Shown here: piece after piece, positions 9,478 to 20,320 of the stretch | How the letters are laid out: each line of letters begins with the position of its first letter | Numbering within the stretch: position 1 is the first letter of the stretch | NCBI GenBank assembly: GCA_029448655.1 | Contig: JACCLO010000032.1 | Location: forward strand, 62,001 to 126,000 | Direction of reading: 5' to 3' | Source of the DNA: Wolfiporia cocos | Taxonomy: Eukaryota > Basidiomycota > Agaricomycetes > Polyporales > Phaeolaceae | DNA length: 64,000 bases | Made by a program: the position numbers and the translations under genes | Notes under the pieces: model-generated | What the model was told of the DNA's origin: nothing | What the model saw: the letters and a program-made list of their open reading frames with translations, nothing else | Databases searched by the model: none

Positions 9478-10413
9478 GATGTAGCCTTTTCGCTTTTCTT
9501 CAGCGATCCAGTCACGGAGGGAATTTTCTTCCTTTGGCAAGAGGGAATATGGTTTGGCCAGTGTTGGCAATGGAGTGCCTTCGATTAAATTGATGGCATG
9601 ATCATATGGCTTACGTGTTGGCATCCTTTCGGATGCTTTTTGCGAAAATACCATTGGGCCGAATTCCCAATATTCCTTAGGCACAAGCTGCTTCCATTTT
9701 TCGGTTGCAGCTTCTGGTCTGTTCTGGTGGATTTCTCCTACCATTCCCATGAGGAGTCCCAATTCCTCATTGGACAGGGTACCGATCCACTTGATAAATG
9801 GATCATCAGGGTTTCCATCTCCAATCGTGTCTAGCGCAGAATCCCAAATGTTGCTGATGTTATTATTGTCCTCTTCGTCATCGGGTGCAACTTCTTCCGA
9901 ATCAGGGGACGATTCTGAGGCTTCTGGGCATGCAGACCCACATCGATATACCAGACTGCCAGAGTTCCAGTCCATAGTGGGGTTATGTTTAATTAACCAG
10001 TCATATCCTAGGATAAGGTCGTGGTTGTGGATTTTCATGATGGTAAGGAATACCTTTTCCTTGTGCTCGCCATGTTGCATGAATCCTTTAACTGACTTAT
10101 TGATGAGACCATTTTTGTTGTATGATCCATCTGCATTATGAATCCAAAAAGGGTCTTTCTTATCGTGGGTGACTAGACGATGTTTGTCAACAAAGTCTGA
10201 GTTGATGACTGATAACGTTGCTCCACTATCGATTAAAGCCAAGCCTTGCACTTTCTGACCATAGACCCACAAGTCAACCCAGATCTGGAAAGATCGGGAC
10301 TTATCACATGCATGATTCTTGTAATAGTGATATAAATTTTCACAATTTTTTACAAGCAGGTCAGCAGTACAGGCAACTATACTAGTACACAGCACACATA
10401 GGCAAGGATTCAC
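9478..10413 (-). pseudogene. Ty3/Gypsy protease and start of RT
   Basis: The frame holds the aspartic protease motif LIDSGATLSVINSDFV with the usual following ILGYDWL, then an acidic linker and the RT-proximal segment ending AEEKRKGYI before the TGA. The protease would cleave the Gag-Pol polyprotein. The upstream gag end lies in a different frame and overlaps by a few bases at 10410-10413, so either a frameshift event or a mutation separates gag and pol. Confidence 0.88.
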
Positions 10414-10801
10414 ATGTGCTGAAGGCGAAAATTCGACTCGCTAGCTGGATGGTCAGGAGTTTTCTGGGCAACTGAATGCCATGGGATAATGGTAGTGCCC
10501 CAATTCGGTGGCTGACCAATTGGGGCTGTTGATGGAGCCGGTGTACTGGCCAGTGGTTCCTCTACCTCCGTGATGCGCACGGATGAATGGGCGGTGGAGT
10601 TGCCCATGGAGTTGTCACTGTCATCTGGGATCCACATCTCTGTTGTGGTGACCTGGACCATGTGACCTTTGCCATGAGGTGTGGGGGGGTTGCCGCTAGT
10701 AGATTTCTGAGCCCCCTTATTGTCCACCTTGGATGCTGGCACCCTCCAATTGCATCACCCCTCCATGTTTGTGCAGTCCTTCCGGCCGCAGCTCTTGCAT
10801 G
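10410..10801 (-). pseudogene. Ty3/Gypsy gag C-terminal remnant
   Basis: Minus-strand coding reading into 10742-10410, rich in Pro, Ser and Thr. Just upstream (10801-10745) a knuckle-like CKSCGRKDC can be read, interrupted by a stop. The gag body is absent because the miniature LTR element starts at 10802 and unrelated LTR sequence follows beyond it. Confidence 0.6.
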
Positions 10802-10968
10802 TGTCACAGATAATGCGAAAGCATAATATCATAGACGTTACGGAGCAATAACTAGGGTACATTACCCGTACGTGGCGCCGGCATACATGGCCTACACCAT
10901 AGAGTGTCTAATAGGCGCCGAGCGTGGGAATATGAACTGCAGATATAGCTGGACCCTCGATAGCAGCA

Positions 10969-10979
10969 TGAGCTGTTAT
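10969..10979 (+). other. Self-primer segment of the miniature element
   Basis: TGAGCTGTTAT, about 26 nt downstream of a TATA-like GATATAG. It is the exact reverse complement of 11058-11068. The TATA-like box and this segment are also kept in the solo LTR at 54965-55209. Confidence 0.65.
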
Positions 10980-11057
10980 CGTAGCCCTTTTGGGGGAGTG
11001 GCTATTATGCCACTCATAAGCACGTTGCATTGGGTCCGCAGCGCGTCTTGTGATATA

Positions 11058-11068
11058 ATAACAGCTCA
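11058..11068 (+). other. Primer-binding site of the miniature element
   Basis: ATAACAGCTCA, two bases after the 5' LTR end. Perfect 11-nt complement of 10969-10979. Confidence 0.65.
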
Positions 11069-11729
11069 CCCGGTCGCCGGTTCGAACCTGGGTGGTGGCA
11101 AATATTTCCACTGCCTGGGGCGCTTCCGAACCACTGGCGGCTGAGGGAAAAGTACCCACCACGTGACCCCCTGTATCATGGGGCCCCTCTATAACCGTAA
11201 GGTATCAGGGGATAAGATTGGTCAAAGCTTGCGTGGTAAAAACTACTATTAAATAGCCTTAACCCGCACCCAAAATCCAGGGTGTAAGTCGGGCCTTCAA
11301 GAGGTTGGCACACACGTCATAAGCCAAATGGTATAAGGGATTGGGGGTACCCTTCACCAGGCACAATGACAAAGCATAGTAGAAGTGATACTTAGTACCG
11401 GGGGCGGCTTGATGCAGCCTAAGTTATCTCCTTAACCAGAGACGGTTAATCCTTGAAGTGGGGGTAATGTCACAGATAATGCGAAAGCATAATATCATAG
11501 ACGTTACGGAGCAATAACTAGGGTACATTACCCGTACGTGGCGCCGGCATACATGGCCTACACCATAGAGTGTCTAATAGGCGCCGAGCGTGGGAATATG
11601 AACTGCAGATATAGCTGGACCCTCGATAGCAGCATGAGCTGTTATCGTAGCCCTTTTGGGGGAGTGGCTATTATGCCACTCATAAGCACGTTGCATTGGG
11701 TCCGCAGCGCGTCTTGTGATAAGTTATCC

Positions 11730-12099
11730 GTGTCATACTCGACCACTGAGACTTATGACATGCATGGTGACCTGCATCTTATAGGCAGGACATAGCCTGC
11801 TCCTCCTCATCAGGAGTATAGGGTTATATTAGGGGGGTATTCCCCATTGCATGATACACACGGTATTCCATGTCATCCCTAGTGACATAGCCTGGTATTG
11901 GGATATTACTAAGGGGTGTGACTTCGGAGAACTAGTCCGCTGAGTAACTAGTTTGGACATGCATGTTATGTATGTGTTGTTTGTGTACATGGACGTGTCT
12001 ATGGGCGGTTACAAGTGTAAGTGTAAATAAGCTCGTAGAAATGCCAGAAAAATAGGTAAAAATATAGAAAAATTCGTAGAATGTCCCAGATCTGTGACA
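11730..12099 (-). repeat. LTR fragment related to the solo LTR at 28443-29141
   Basis: Read on the minus strand from 12099 it starts TGTCACAGATCTGGGACAT and continues with the TTTTTACCTATTT run seen at the start of 28443-29141. Its other end (near 11730, TGTCATACTCG) is diverged and no target duplication could be found. Confidence 0.55.
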
Positions 12100-12204
12100 T
12101 AGATCAGGAATTTGATAAACCTTATGTTTAGATATTGCCTTGTGGTAGCTTTGTTTTGTTGGGAGTATTAGAACAGTTTCTTGGGCTTCTGAGATGTTGT
12201 GATA

Positions 12205-12823
12205 TGACACGGTAACCACCATGCTACCTGCCTAAGCGGGGGAACCCCTATATATCCTATATATCCGCCCTACAGGGCCCCCATCCTCGTAAGGGGAGAA
12301 CAGGAGGCTGCATCTATTGAGATGCCTCACCGAATGCCTGAGGTCACAACCCATGAGTGTACCACAATGCCCCCAGACTAGCGAGCAGAGAGTGAAGCAA
12401 GAATAATATTGAAAGAGGCCCCCACCCTCAAGGAGAGAGCAGCGGGCTTGTTGCTAATGCAGTTCGCTGTTACACTCAAGCCAGGCAGCAGAGGGTTTTG
12501 AGAGGTTGCCAGGGGACACACCCCCTAGGCTGAGATACTAAGTCTGAGGAGTACCTCAGACGTCACCAAGTATATATACATGCAGCAACTCCCTAACTAC
12601 CTAACTGCCTTGCCCTAAAGGTGTGGTCTGTGTGCAGTCAAGTCATGTGCTACAATACAAGGTGACGTTGTTACCTAGTGATGACGAAAGACCGTGATGT
12701 AGCTAGATAAGATAAAGCATTTATCTACCTATGCACGTGCTGTCCTACGAGCGGCTAAAAACCAGCATTTTGGCATAAAAACATGGAAAAATGGGGAAAA
12801 TGACGCCACAATTTCTTGTGACA
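12205..12823 (-). repeat. Solo LTR-like repeat, 619 bp, same family as 61125-61727
   Basis: Plus-strand ends are TGACACGGTAACC and TTTCTTGTGACA. The body aligns over long stretches with 61125-61727 (shared blocks include CCCATGAGTGTACC and TGCCCCCAGACTAGC). No flanking duplication is visible, so one end may have recombined. Confidence 0.65.
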
Positions 12824-13080
12824 CATTAATGTGGGGTGGTTATAGGATTTGGGTAGAACTGGTTTGTCTTTGGATTGAACTGTATGAGGTGTGAACTGAT
12901 TTGAAGTGATTACAACTGGTTCTAATTCCTGACAGAGATGACTTTCCAGTGCTGGAGCAGTGCTGGAGGTACTTGCCAATCAAGGAAGGATCTGATCTCT
13001 GTAGATAAGTGCTGATAATATCAACAGCAGAGTAGCATTCAATCGCCACTCTGAAGGTATCTTATCAATGTCAGTCAAAC
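12824..13080. other. No gene recognised
   Basis: AT-richer sequence with tandem-like TGAACTG/GAACTGG words; no coding signal. Confidence 0.4.
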
Positions 13081-13707
13081 TAGGTGATGTGCCAGGCCTG
13101 GCTTGAGGCCAGAGCCAAGCTGGGCCAAGCCCTACTTGGGCTGGGGTGAGCTAGGCTTTACAACATGGCTTGAGATGGCCCAGGGCCCAGCTTGTATCTC
13201 AGGCTGAGCCAGGCTGAGCTGTTGAGCCCCAGCCTGGTGACCTTAATGGCTACAATGTCTGGCAACTACAATATAAGATTGTACAGGATAGTAGTATGCT
13301 TAACTAAACTATAGTATTATATGCTGTTCATTTCAGACTACATAAAAAGCCAATAAGTCATGTCCTTAATGTTGAAGCCTGCCACTCACCATTGGGCACC
13401 TATACAATACCCCATATGGCAGGTGCACTACTGAATGCCATGCTGGTGGAAGGTTATTTTGACACTTAATACCACTATAATTTGTAGGCCTCAATGTTCC
13501 TTTTCATCAAGGAACAATTGAAAATGGTGTATTTCAAACTTTCAAGGCTATAGTGATGACTATCCTAGCAGTGGTAGGCCCCAGCTTGGCCCTGGCCCAG
13601 GCTGGGCCAAGCTGTGAGCTGTCAGTGAGGGCCCGGCCTGAGGTTTTGAAAAGCGGTGGGCCATCAAAGCCAGGGCTTTTGGGCTGGGCTGGGCCTGCAC
13701 ATCACTA
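13081..13707. mobile_element. hAT-like MITE, copy A (627 bp)
   Basis: Terminal inverted repeats TAGGTGATGTGCCAGGCC and its complement at the right end (CTGCACATCACTA). Flanks GTCAAAC(T) and GTCAAATT match at 7 of 8, consistent with an 8-bp target duplication. The ends carry many GGCC/GGGCC words that make long imperfect inverted repeats. The body aligns with copies B and C. It has no transposase. Confidence 0.75.
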
Positions 13708-15452
13708 GTCAAATTCAATGTGTGACTGGGAAACTAATCATCAGACTGGTATAGAATTGTTGTTTGGTAGTCAGGCTGGCATATGAATTGCAAAGTGCTG
13801 TTGCAGCTTACCTATGTGGATATACTATAGCCTGTGGCATATGCCACACAATGTGGTGCACACCTAGAGGCCTCAGAACCATCATGTAGAATCACAATGT
13901 ACAAAATAAGTGGTATACATGATGTTGAGAATGCTCAAACTACAAAAATCTGAGCACATCTGAGAAGCTGTGTATATTGCTCAAAGTGGTGCAAAGCCAT
14001 TCTTGCTGAGCAGGTCATCCAGATTGTCAACTCTGTCCTCATCCAGACCCAAATCCCCATCCTTGTCTTTATAATTTTCTGCCCTGTTTCCCTCTTCATC
14101 TTCACACTGCTCGTCCACTTCATCCTCAGCAACTTGATACCTATAGTCCAGCTCCTCCTCAATAAGCTTCATATCTGAAGGGATGGCGCTCCTGGACCAT
14201 GCACGGGATGCCATGCACGGCCAGGAACAGGTGTCCCCAAGGGACCAGACGGCCCGCACGGCCGGTGCCCTGCCTCGATTGTCTTTGGCCGTTCCAGCTC
14301 GCGCGTGGCTGCGGCTGCAATATAAATGTGCCATAGACTTTAGACACATGTAAGAATACCAGGGCACGATCAAACACACACCAAAACGACACAGAACACA
14401 CCACAGAAAGCCAGCTGGTAGGCAGAATGCCCATCTGAGGTAGTTCAGCCACAGCTTGACCGATCATGATCGGCCTCGATCATACTCGTACAGTGAACCT
14501 TCGCTGGCTCATGCACAATCTGAAATGTCGCAAAAGCCCTGCGGGCACTATCTGGCTGCTCATCCAGTCAAAACAGGTGCCATCTGACGCTTCCCTAGGC
14601 TCTCTAGCCTAGCCAGGTCTGGCCCAACCCCAACTGCCTTCCTATAGCTTTTTCCATGTCTTTTCTCTCCAACCTCGGTGCACCACCCTAGATCTACAGG
14701 TGATCGGTCTCATAAAATAATTTGCTTGTGTTTCAGGACAGTCTTCACCATCTCAGGGCTCGTCTCTGGATTGTCTAGCTTGTAGGGTGCACACTCGAAA
14801 TTTTAGGACACTTAAAATGTTGTAGAAAATTTCGTGGCTCTCCATGTATTTAGGCGATGTGTAGATACGAGCAAATCATCGAATTCCACCCAGACGAAGT
14901 CAGACGAAGGGCTGCGCTCGAGGCGTACGCTTAGGACTTAGGAAATCGGTCACAAACATTTTCGAGTCAATGTCTATTATTTCCACTTTATTCGACGCAC
15001 CGCCGCAGTTCTAAATCGCTACAGGCTACGTTCAACCGGTAAAACTACTCGACATCAACCCCTCGAACACCTCGCCTATCTCGGCACATCCAGACCTGCC
15101 CGGAGAACCCGAGAGAAAATATTTTTCTGACAACAGCGGTATGTGCAGTCTTGCACCACAGACTAGCGAGTATAGAATAGTAGTGTTGCCAAGACGCAGG
15201 CGGGCGCACACGCAGAGGTAGTGAGGATTGACCTGGTTGCCAAGAATAGTAGAACTGAGGTTGTAAGACCTCAGCTCGCGCTATATGTACATACAGGGGG
15301 ACACACTGTGTCTACCCTAAAGAGGTGGCCTGTGCACTACCTAAGGTGAGTCACATGGGTGGCACTACTGTAAGTATGGGCGCATGACTGTTAAGGTATC
15401 AGGGAATTCTAGCTAAACCTTATCAAACCTAAGACAAACAATAACAAGTCAT
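13708..15452. other. Unannotated stretch with LTR-like and acidic ORF remnants
   Basis: A minus-strand ORF at 13981-14190 encodes a short very acidic tail (DLGLDEDRVDNLDDLL) without recognisable domains. Sequence at about 15125-15450 resembles minus-strand solo LTR bodies elsewhere in the window (GACTAGCGAG, the GAGGTTGTAAGACCTC palindrome, ATATGTACAT), but I could not fix its ends. Confidence 0.4.
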
Positions 15453-15598
15453 GTGATATCTATAAGAGCCTTACCCGAGGCAGTCTGTGACACTCTCAAC
15501 CTCCTCTCTGCTCATGGCACCCAGTATGCTTATGCCCTCCATGACATGGCCAGGGCAGCTTCACTCATATTTATCACTTCAATCATGCCTCTGCTGTC

Positions 15599-15846
15599 AT
15601 GTCATGCCGCTTCAATTACATCACTGAACATGTGTTCATATTGAGGTTTTTCTATCAACTCCTCTGCCCCTTGTATTCCAACCAGGTCATCCTGAATGGC
15701 CAGGACAATTTCTCTTTCATGGTTTTGGAGAGTTTTGTCAAAGGACTAGGGATCCCCAGATTGATCGACAAAGACTTGTATTGGAATCGTATACTCACGT
15801 TGCCATCAGCAGCTCTTGATTTCTTAACCCTTCATCCCATCCACTT
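15599..15846 (+). pseudogene. Host ORF, part 1 (interrupted by MITE C)
   Basis: The frame containing VILNGQDNFSFMVLESF and LTLPSAALDFLTLHPIHF runs straight to the left end of the MITE. After removing the MITE (15847-17594) with one 8-bp repeat, and the gypsy element (17643-26085) with one 5-bp repeat, the same frame continues through 17603-17642 and 26091-26357 to a stop. An intron is possible just upstream (a CCAACCAG acceptor precedes GTCATCCTG), so the true start is unknown. I do not recognise the protein. It is an unusually clear fossil of a gene destroyed by successive insertions. Confidence 0.65.
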
Positions 15847-17594
15847 TAGTGATGTGCCAGGCCCAGCTTTGGGCCATGAGCTGGGCCGGGCCAAGCTGGG
15901 CTTTACAGCACGGCTTGAGACTGACACACGCTACTAACTAGCACTCAACCAGGGGAAGGGGGCTCACACAAAGGTGCCTTCCTGATTTGGGACTACTAGC
16001 CAGAAGAGGCCAAGACAAGTCTGAGGTTTATGCTCGAGACTGTCTGGCTTATATATTACTACTGTTTGTACATGTGGGGGCTCGCGTGACTATGGGGTCA
16101 TCTACTTGCTGGTATACAATTGGTCTAAGCTATGGGGCCGGTAATGGCATTGGAGCACTGGTACGTAGCGAGATGTCCATAGCAACGTAGTGTGATGGGA
16201 TTGGATCAGGGGGGTTGCCAATCGATCGGGTTACGATCAGTGGTTCTTGTCGATCGGGTGATACCAGTAATGGCGGTGGTGATCAGTGCTTCGATCGGGT
16301 GTAATGATCGGTGGTTTTCGTCGATCAGGGTATAACGACCAGTGCTCCTCATAGGTCATGTGCTGCCATCCCAGGCAGGGGTGCACCATTCCAATGGCGT
16401 GGTTTGACAAGATGTGGTCTGAAGGTGCTTTTGGTGGCCTAGGTTCCCGAGGTTACGGTACTGAGGGTCGATCGTTCACGGCCCGGGTTCCCAGAGGTTG
16501 CGGTACTGAAGGGAAGGCGTAGGGCGTAGACTCGTAGACTGTAGGTGCATAGGTCTAGTGCTTGTATGGGATTGCTGCCATCCCACGGGCAGAAGTCTAT
16601 ACAGGTCGGGGCCTGCCTGTAATGGGGAATGTCTATGCCAGTAATGGCGAGTGTCTGTGGTGTAAGAGATGTGAGACATTGGGCGTAGTGTTTAGGTCAC
16701 GTGCATAATATAGGTCATTCCTCTAGTTAGTGTGTAGTGTATGTGCGATGGCTGGTAACCTGGATTGTCTTGGGGTTACTGCTGTGCTAGCCACGCTGGT
16801 GGTTCCTAGAGGTGGCCCATGACTAGGTTGTATGGACTAGGCAGTATTGTACTGACTGCCGGGGACTGGGACTGGTGTAAGGTTCGGACTGCTGGTGGTC
16901 TGCTAGTGCCCGTAGTGACTTGTGTATCGGAGGGCTTCTACTAGCATTGCCGTACGTATCCAGCTGGGCTTGGATGGAGTGCTTTAGCGTGCAAGAGGCG
17001 TGAGTGGGGTGTCAACCTAGGATGTTCTACTAGGCTTGGAAATTGGCTTGTGACAGAGACGGCCCAGGGCCCGGCCTGAGATACAGGCCAGGCCAGGCCA
17101 AGCTGTTGAGCCCTGGCCTAGGGATCTTAATGGCTACAATATCTGGCAGGCACAATATAAGCCCATACAGGCCAGTTATATGCTCAACTCAATCATTGTG
17201 CACCTATCTTGTTTATTTAAAACTACAGAAAAGTCAAGTCCTCAACGTTGAAGCCTGCCACTCACTTTTGGGCGCCTATATGATCCCCCATATGGCAGGC
17301 ACGCTACTGAATGCTGCGCTAGTGAATGATTATTTCATGCTTAATCCTACTATAGATCGGAGGATTAAAGGTTCTATTTCATCTGGGAAAGGTTTGGCAA
17401 AGGTGAATCTCAAGCTCTGAAGCTAAAGTGACGATTATCTTAGCAGTGGTAGGCCGCGGCCAAGCTGGGACCTAGGCCGGGCCAAGCCGTGAGCTGTCAA
17501 TGAGGGCCTGGCCTGAGGTTTTGAAAAGCCATGGGCCATCCAAGCCGGGCCGAAGCCGGGGCTTTTGAGCTGGGCTGGGCCTGGCACATCACTA
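15847..17594. mobile_element. hAT-like MITE, copy C (609 bp net, interrupted by a solo LTR)
   Basis: Perfect terminal inverted repeat TAGTGATGTGCCAGGCC and a perfect 8-bp target duplication ATCCACTT (15839-15846 and 17595-17602), diagnostic of hAT-type insertion. Subtracting the solo LTR and its repeat leaves 609 bp, the same net length as copy B. Confidence 0.88.
15922..17055 (-). repeat. Solo LTR, 1134 bp, inside MITE copy C
   Basis: Plus-strand ends TGACACACG and CTTGTGACA, flanked by GAGAC (15917-15921 and 17056-17060). The uninterrupted sequence of copy B (GGCTTGAGATGGCCC) confirms the insertion point. The LTR contains short repeats of TCGATCGGGT around 16200-16330. Confidence 0.85.
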
Positions 17595-17602
17595 ATCCAC
17601 TT

Positions 17603-17642
17603 CAGTCCGTGGCTATTTTCTCGGGCAACTCAGGTTGGGGAG
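17603..17642 (+). pseudogene. Host ORF, part 2 (between MITE C and gypsy)
   Basis: Forty bases encoding SPWLFSRATQVGE, in frame with 15599-15846 and 26091-26357 after virtual excision. See the entry at 15599. Confidence 0.65.
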
Positions 17643-17980
17643 TGTTACGGTTATTTTGATTTTTCGAATATCGACAGAACTCACCACCGGGCGAATACGA
17701 TACAGGGACTTGTTGCGCAACCAACCCCCTGGCTACTCGTGACTCTACTGGGCGCATCCCCAGTTGTATTAGCATGTAGGGCGCGTTTCACCTTTGGCAG
17801 ATCCAACTCTGCCACCGTTTCACCTTCATCGTTTATTAGCTTATAGATGGTGTTCAACCACCATCATCCCTATCTATCGTTTCGGATACATCACTACATA
17901 CTTATCAAACGTTTGATACTATAGCGTAAGATAGTAGCGGTGGCATCTGGGATGGACTTGACCCCTAAAACCCAGCGTAG

Positions 17981-17988
17981 TATAAAAG
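17981..17988 (+). promoter_or_regulatory. TATA box of the gypsy 5' LTR
   Basis: TATAAAAG, 34 nt before the proposed RNA 5' end at 18015. Also present in the 3' LTR. Confidence 0.7.
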
Positions 17989-18014
17989 CTCATGTACTTA
18001 TTGTCAAGCTCTTC

Positions 18015-18025
18015 AGCTCGACCTT
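18015..18025 (+). other. Self-primer segment (proposed RNA 5' end)
   Basis: AGCTCGACCTT, the exact reverse complement of AAGGTCGAGCT at 18352-18362. Confidence 0.75.
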
Positions 18026-18351
18026 GTTGTATAAACAAGAAGTCTTATACTCGTTCTCAAACGTAGGAAACTACGCTCAGTATTTCTCACTCGAGCAACC
18101 GAACGACTAAGTCCTCGAAGTGCACACTGACTTCTCGGACTTAGGCGAGTCTTATATTCTATTCGACTCGCACCTGAACAGATTATATCCTCTAACGCGT
18201 ATTGGATATTATACGATCTCCTAGGAACTTCACCTAGGACTTGAAGGCATCTAACGAGCATTTTGCCTTGCATACGGCTATACGCCCACATGCAGAAGAA
18301 CGATCTATATTCGCGACTCGAATATACGAACGGGTGTTCGACCCGTAACAG

Positions 18352-18362
18352 AAGGTCGAGCT
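18352..18362 (+). other. Primer-binding site for self-priming
   Basis: AAGGTCGAGCT, one base after the LTR end at 18350, the same spacing as in the gene-less element. Confidence 0.75.
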
Positions 18363-18396
18363 TATCACACCCTCACCTACCACGGTGTAAGGGCAC

Positions 18397-20231
18397 ATGA
18401 TATTTGGACCAGAATTCCCAGCACGACTGATTGAACTCTTGCCCGAGGACATTCAGGGAGTCTACAGACTCAACCGATACGAGTGGACTGACACCATTGG
18501 AGCCTTCCGTAACCGCGGAGGAATTGTTGTCATTCCAAGAGAAGATAGGGCATCGAAGTGGGTAGAAGTATACCCCTCCGCAAGAACGACCGCTTGGGAA
18601 ATAACGCGTGAAGCGTTCGAACGATTTGGAGAACTCCCTCCGATGTCAACCGCGACGTTGACCGAAAACGAAACCGAAACCATCAACAGAACCTTCGATG
18701 CCGATGGAAATACGAATCAGCCTTCGGGCGCCACAGGAATGGCAGGAATTGAGCGCATCAGAGATGATGGGAGAAATCCTGGAAATTTTACAGGAACAGA
18801 TAACAGCCAGACCGGAGGACAGGACCCTCCAGGATTTATATCTGCTTTTGCGCAGAGTGGGATTGGGCCTATGGCTGGAGGAACAGACCTCTTTGGAAAC
18901 CCCCCACAGAACGCACCGGAATGGGTAGCGGAGGAAATCCGTCTTGGACTAGCCCAAGCGGAGGAATGGGAACGACAAACCCAGGAACATGGCCTTCAGG
19001 CCTATTTGGACGAACCTCCGCAGGTACAAGCGGAGGAGGACTGGGAGGAAACTTCGGACTCGGAGGAGGGAATGCCCCCCCTCCTGGAGGATTCGGAGGA
19101 GGAACCCCCGCGAACCCCGGAGGAGGAAACCCTGGAGGAAACCCAGGGAACCCCGGAGGAAACCCAGGAAACCCAGGTGGAGGATACCCGGGAGGAGGAG
19201 GACCTCCACCACCGAATGCGCCGCAGCCTCAACCTCCGGCGCCAAACCCGTACTACCGACCCCCGATGATAAAGATCAATCCCCCAGACGTATTCGACGG
19301 GGAACGATCTGACATGCAGAACTTCATAAACCAGTGCAATTCCTGGTTTACGATGTACGAAACATCATTCCAGAACGACGTTCAGAGAGTGATCTTTATC
19401 CTCTCTTATATTTCGAACAAGGGGAAAACAGGCCAGTGGAAACAAAATTACCACCGGGTTTACACGAACCCCCAGACGAAACGATTCTTCCCACCTAGTC
19501 TTGCACAGTTTGATGCAGACTTCCAGAAAGCCTTCGGAGCCATCGAAGAGGTACAGAAGGCGCGGAAGAAAATCCTGGACGTAACCCAGGACAGGAAGGA
19601 CATTGATGATTATATCACCGAGTTCAACAACTTGGCCGGAAAGGCCCAGTACGATCGATACAGCGCGGACGGAAAACGCGTTGCTCATAACCCTCTTTGA
19701 GAAAGGGTTACCCGAACACACGACCCGATACATCATCGGTGTTCGACCGCTACCAGCAACCATTGATGAATGGCAGTCCGCTGCCTCGTACTATGAAAAT
19801 ACGTACAAGATATTCTTGAAACGGGACAAACCGTTTGTCAAGAAAAAGGCTTGGCAAGCCTCGAACCAGAATAACGGACGCACTAGTGCTCCACAGACAA
19901 CCGCACCGAAAGATCCGAACGCAATGGATGTAGATCGAATGACCACCCAGGAAAGGGACGATCACATCAAGAAAGGAAATGCTTCACCTGTCATCAGCCA
20001 GGACATATGTCGCGAGACTGCCCGAAGAGGCCGAGGAAACCAGCCCGCCCTAGGCGGACTACTCGAAAAACCGAAGAAGAAGAAGCCGAGCAAGAAGCTC
20101 GCATCGAAGAAGTCTCCGAAGAAGAGACTGAATATGTCACCGCTAACAGAGCGGTCACAGCAATTAGGGCTCTGAAAGCCAAGAACCCCGAGCTCCTAGC
20201 ACGGCTCGTAGAAGAACAGGATTTTGCCTAG
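18397..20231 (+). pseudogene. Gag of the dUTPase gypsy element (frameshifted)
   Basis: Gag forms the particle that packages element RNA. Coding moves between frames: an N-terminal part from 18397, an internal part near 18698-18928, the gag core at 18921-19700 (Gly/Pro/Asn-rich repeat region about residues 40-110, then the conserved FDGERSDMQNFINQC-type core), a continuation from about 19660 (LLITLFEKGLPEHTTRYI), and the zinc knuckle CFTCHQPGHMSRDC at about 19983-20024 followed by an Arg/Glu-rich tail. At least three single-base shifts are needed to join them, some in homopolymer-rich stretches. Confidence 0.85.
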
Positions 20232-20320
20232 GAGGGAAGCCCACGGTCTTACCCTCCGAGAAAGCAGCGCATGTAATTACCTCGTTCGAGAAGAATCGAT
20301 CCCTCTTCATTCCGGTAATC

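Larger units (their letters stand above)
10802..11721 (+). mobile_element. Miniature LTR retroelement (TRIM-like), 920 bp
   Basis: Two 254-bp direct repeats (10802-11055 and 11468-11721) enclose 412 bp without genes. Each repeat starts TGTCACAGAT and ends CTTGTGATA, giving imperfect terminal inversion. A polypurine tract (11455-11467) abuts the second repeat and a hairpin with loop AGAGAC (11432-11449) precedes it. The primer-binding site at 11058-11068 is complementary to 10969-10979 inside the LTR. The left flank GCATG has no match right after 11721, where another LTR fragment starts, so a later rearrangement probably removed the right target duplication. A T-arm-like GGTTCGAACC lies at about 11080. 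Confidence 0.85.
17643..18350 (+). repeat. 5' LTR of the dUTPase gypsy element
   Basis: Starts TGTTACGGTTATTTTG and ends GACCCGTAACA, giving TGTTAC/GTAACA inverted ends. TATA box TATAAAAG at 17981-17988. Confidence 0.95.

Noticed and set aside
8473..10801. Repeat-induced point mutation as the cause of the gypsy decay
   Set aside because: Only a few C-to-T type changes are visible and most of pol is still open, far from the density expected of RIP.
19060..19210. Dense GGAGGA-type repeat suggesting a microsatellite or tandem array
   Set aside because: It encodes the Gly/Pro/Asn-rich stretch of the gypsy Gag and is not a separate repeat.
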